Positions 62,565 through 64,000 of a DNA stretch of 64,000 nt are shown in pieces. The DNA is taken from assembly GCF_040869045.1 (NCBI RefSeq), contig NC_090319.1:173822645-173886644 (forward strand), in the 5' to 3' direction. The DNA is from Eurosta solidaginis. Taxonomy: Eukaryota > Arthropoda > Insecta > Diptera > Tephritidae. Below the pieces are notes generated by a model, which ran no database searches, was not told where the DNA came from, and saw nothing but the letters and a program-made list of their open reading frames with translations. Position numbers and translations under genes: made by a program. Every line of letters begins with the position of its first letter. Positions within the stretch are counted from its first letter, which is position 1.

Positions 62565-64000
62565 ATATAATATAGACTTGTGATCTGTGAAAACTGTGAA
62601 TTGACCTCCTTCTAGAAGGTAACGAAAATGTTTAATGTTCAAAAAAATAGGTAATAGTTCCCTATCAAATGTACTATATTTAATTTCGGATGGAGACAGT
62701 TTCTTTGAAAAGAATGCAAGTAGTTCTGATTTATTGTTAAACGTTTGATGTATGACACCACCTATTGCCCTATTGGATGCATCTACATTTAAAGAAAGTT
62801 TTGCATCTTTGTTAAAATGATTTAACAATATCGCAGATGCAAACTTTTCTCTAATGCATTCGAAGGCTTTATTAGATGTATCATCCCAAGTTAAAATCTC
62901 TCGCCTCTTATTTGTCCTATTAATTAAATCATAGATAACTGTCGTGAACTCAGCTAATTTTGGTATATAACGATGGTAATAATTAACCATAACAATAAAT
63001 TTTTGTGCCTGCTTAATAGATTTTGGACGATCAAAATTTCGAATAGCTAAAACTTTTTCTTCCGAGGGCCTAATTCCCGTTTCAGAAATATTATGTCCTA
63101 AAAAGTCAACATTTGTAACGCCAAAAGTACATTTACTTGGTTTTATATTTCAACCGTACTCTGTGAGGCGCCGGAATAGTACGCGAAGATATTTGAAATG
63201 CTGTTCCTCATTTTCGCTTGTCACTAAGAGATCATCAATGTATGTAAAAACAAAGTCTAAACCATTAACTACTTCATTAATAAACCGTTGAGAAGTCTGT
63301 GCGGAGTTTTTCTAAGCCCGAAAGGCATTCGTACAAATTCAAACATGCCTAAAGGCGTAGTGATTACAGTTTTATAGATATCCTCTTCTACCAGTGGAAT
63401 TTGGTGATAAGCTCTTACCAAATCTAGCTTCGAAAATACTTTCTCATTTCTGAGATTCATGTTGAAGTCAAGAACATGGGGCAAAGGAAAACGATCTGGG
63501 ACGGTTACAACGTTTAATCTTCGAAAATCTCCACAAGGACGTCAGTCATTTAATTCCTTCTTGGGTACAAGATGCAGTGCAGATGCTACCGCCGAATTGG
63601 AAGGCCTACATATTCCTGTTTTTACTAAAAAATCGAATTCAGTTTTGGCTACTTTGAATTTCTAAACACCTTGGTTTAGAAAATGGCAAATTTCCTTCAC
63701 TGACGAGTCTGTGAACTGTTGTATGTCTAACTGGCTGTGAATAATCAGGTTCAGAAAATAGAGAAGGAAATTCTTTCAATAACTTTGTAAATTTGTTATC
63801 AACAGTGAAAACCTTTGGTAAAGAAACTTTACAAACACAAGAAACTGTGTTAATTGTAAGACTTTTTACCGGATCTACTAAGCGTTTGCGTTTAATATTA
63901 ACTAAGAGACCATATTTACACAGAAAATCAGCACCGATAATTGGTTTGACTATATCCACTATTAAAAACATGAACGGAAATTCACGAGGTAGTCCGCTTC
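62565..64000 (-). pseudogene. K3 protease end, RT and RNase H start
   Basis: From the window edge on the minus strand: the protease end ([20 protein letters not shown], 63965-63905), the linker and RT. RT shows [18 protein letters not shown] (63790-63740), a frame loss near 63650, [20 protein letters not shown] (63445-63385, first Asp), FEFVRMPFGLRK, and YIDD encoded at 63243-63232 in another phase. RNase H begins after MVNYYHRYIPKLAEF (62990): LNVDASNRAIGGVIHQ with the catalytic Asp, EIKYSTFDRELLPIF, TVFTDHKSILY, where the solo LTR cuts in. At least three shifts or stops are present. Confidence 0.82.

Larger units (their letters stand above)
60079..64000 (-). mobile_element. CsRn1/Kabuki-like Ty3 element K3 (3' part, runs off the window)
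   Basis: The 3' LTR at 60079-60291 is next to a purine tract (CCGGAAAGGGAG on the minus strand). Integrase, RNase H, RT and the end of the protease follow upstream to the window edge. It is related to K2 at the protein level, with many shared motifs, but distinct in LTR sequence. It inserted into LOA-3. The flanking 5 bp are GTCCC (60074-60078); the other flank is outside the window. It carries two later insertions, a tRNA-type SINE (61187-61541) and a solo LTR (61958-62564). Confidence 0.85.

Overview
The window is a dense nest of eukaryotic transposable elements with no host gene that I can support. The mix of elements points to a higher dipteran, probably a tephritid-like fly: LOA-clade and R1-clade LINEs, Ty3/gypsy elements, an errantivirus-type env remnant, a Helitron with insect-type ends, and a (GGAC)n-containing repeat ending in a GAGTATAA hairpin. 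That placement is inference from element types only.

Layout. 1-2101 is the 3' part of a LOA-clade LINE (+). 2217-2630 is a SINE-like element (-). 3364-~8880 is a second, nearly complete LOA LINE (-). 9290-19290 is a GGGATCCGTCC satellite split by a 6.7-kb Ty3/gypsy element (-; LTRs 9815-10225 and 16148-16552) and by two copies of a non-coding repeat. 19296-19703 is a MITE-like repeat, 19914-21153 an orphan env remnant (+), and 21574-~25270 an internally deleted R1-clade LINE (-). 25154-31690 is a large inverted duplication. It is built from a CsRn1/Kabuki-like Ty3 element ('X', +) and a second Ty3 element ('K2', -) that had inserted into X's integrase with target duplication GACAT. X resumes at 35889-36502. 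36715-39662 holds two tandem copies of repeat 'Y'; the second carries another copy of the SINE-like element.

39663-57989 is an 18.3-kb Helitron inserted between A and T of Y copy 2; Y copy 1 preserves the empty site. Inside it a ~4.73-kb segment is present three times in tandem, each with a nearly identical ~4.05-kb LINE (PHD-type zinc fingers, endonuclease, reverse transcriptase). The third LINE has a complete open frame that is also fused in frame to Helitron Rep sequence. 58085-58640 is a gag remnant (+). 58739-60078 is a third LOA LINE (-), cut by a third CsRn1-like element 'K3' (-, LTR 60079-60291) that runs off the window. K3 itself carries a tRNA-derived SINE and a solo LTR.

How it works together. 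Nearly every reading frame is a broken transposon gene. The nesting gives a relative chronology: X before K2 before the inverted duplication; Y before Helitron before LINE before the triplication; LOA-3 before K3 before its SINE and solo LTR. The most notable structures are the Helitron/LINE triplication with a mappable crossover, the hairpin-forming inverted repeat, the SINE-like family sharing a CAA tail with the LINE, and telomere-like CCTAA tails on three LOA copies. Boundaries rest on target-site duplications, paralogous empty sites and repeat alignment done by eye; family names rest on motif recognition without database search.
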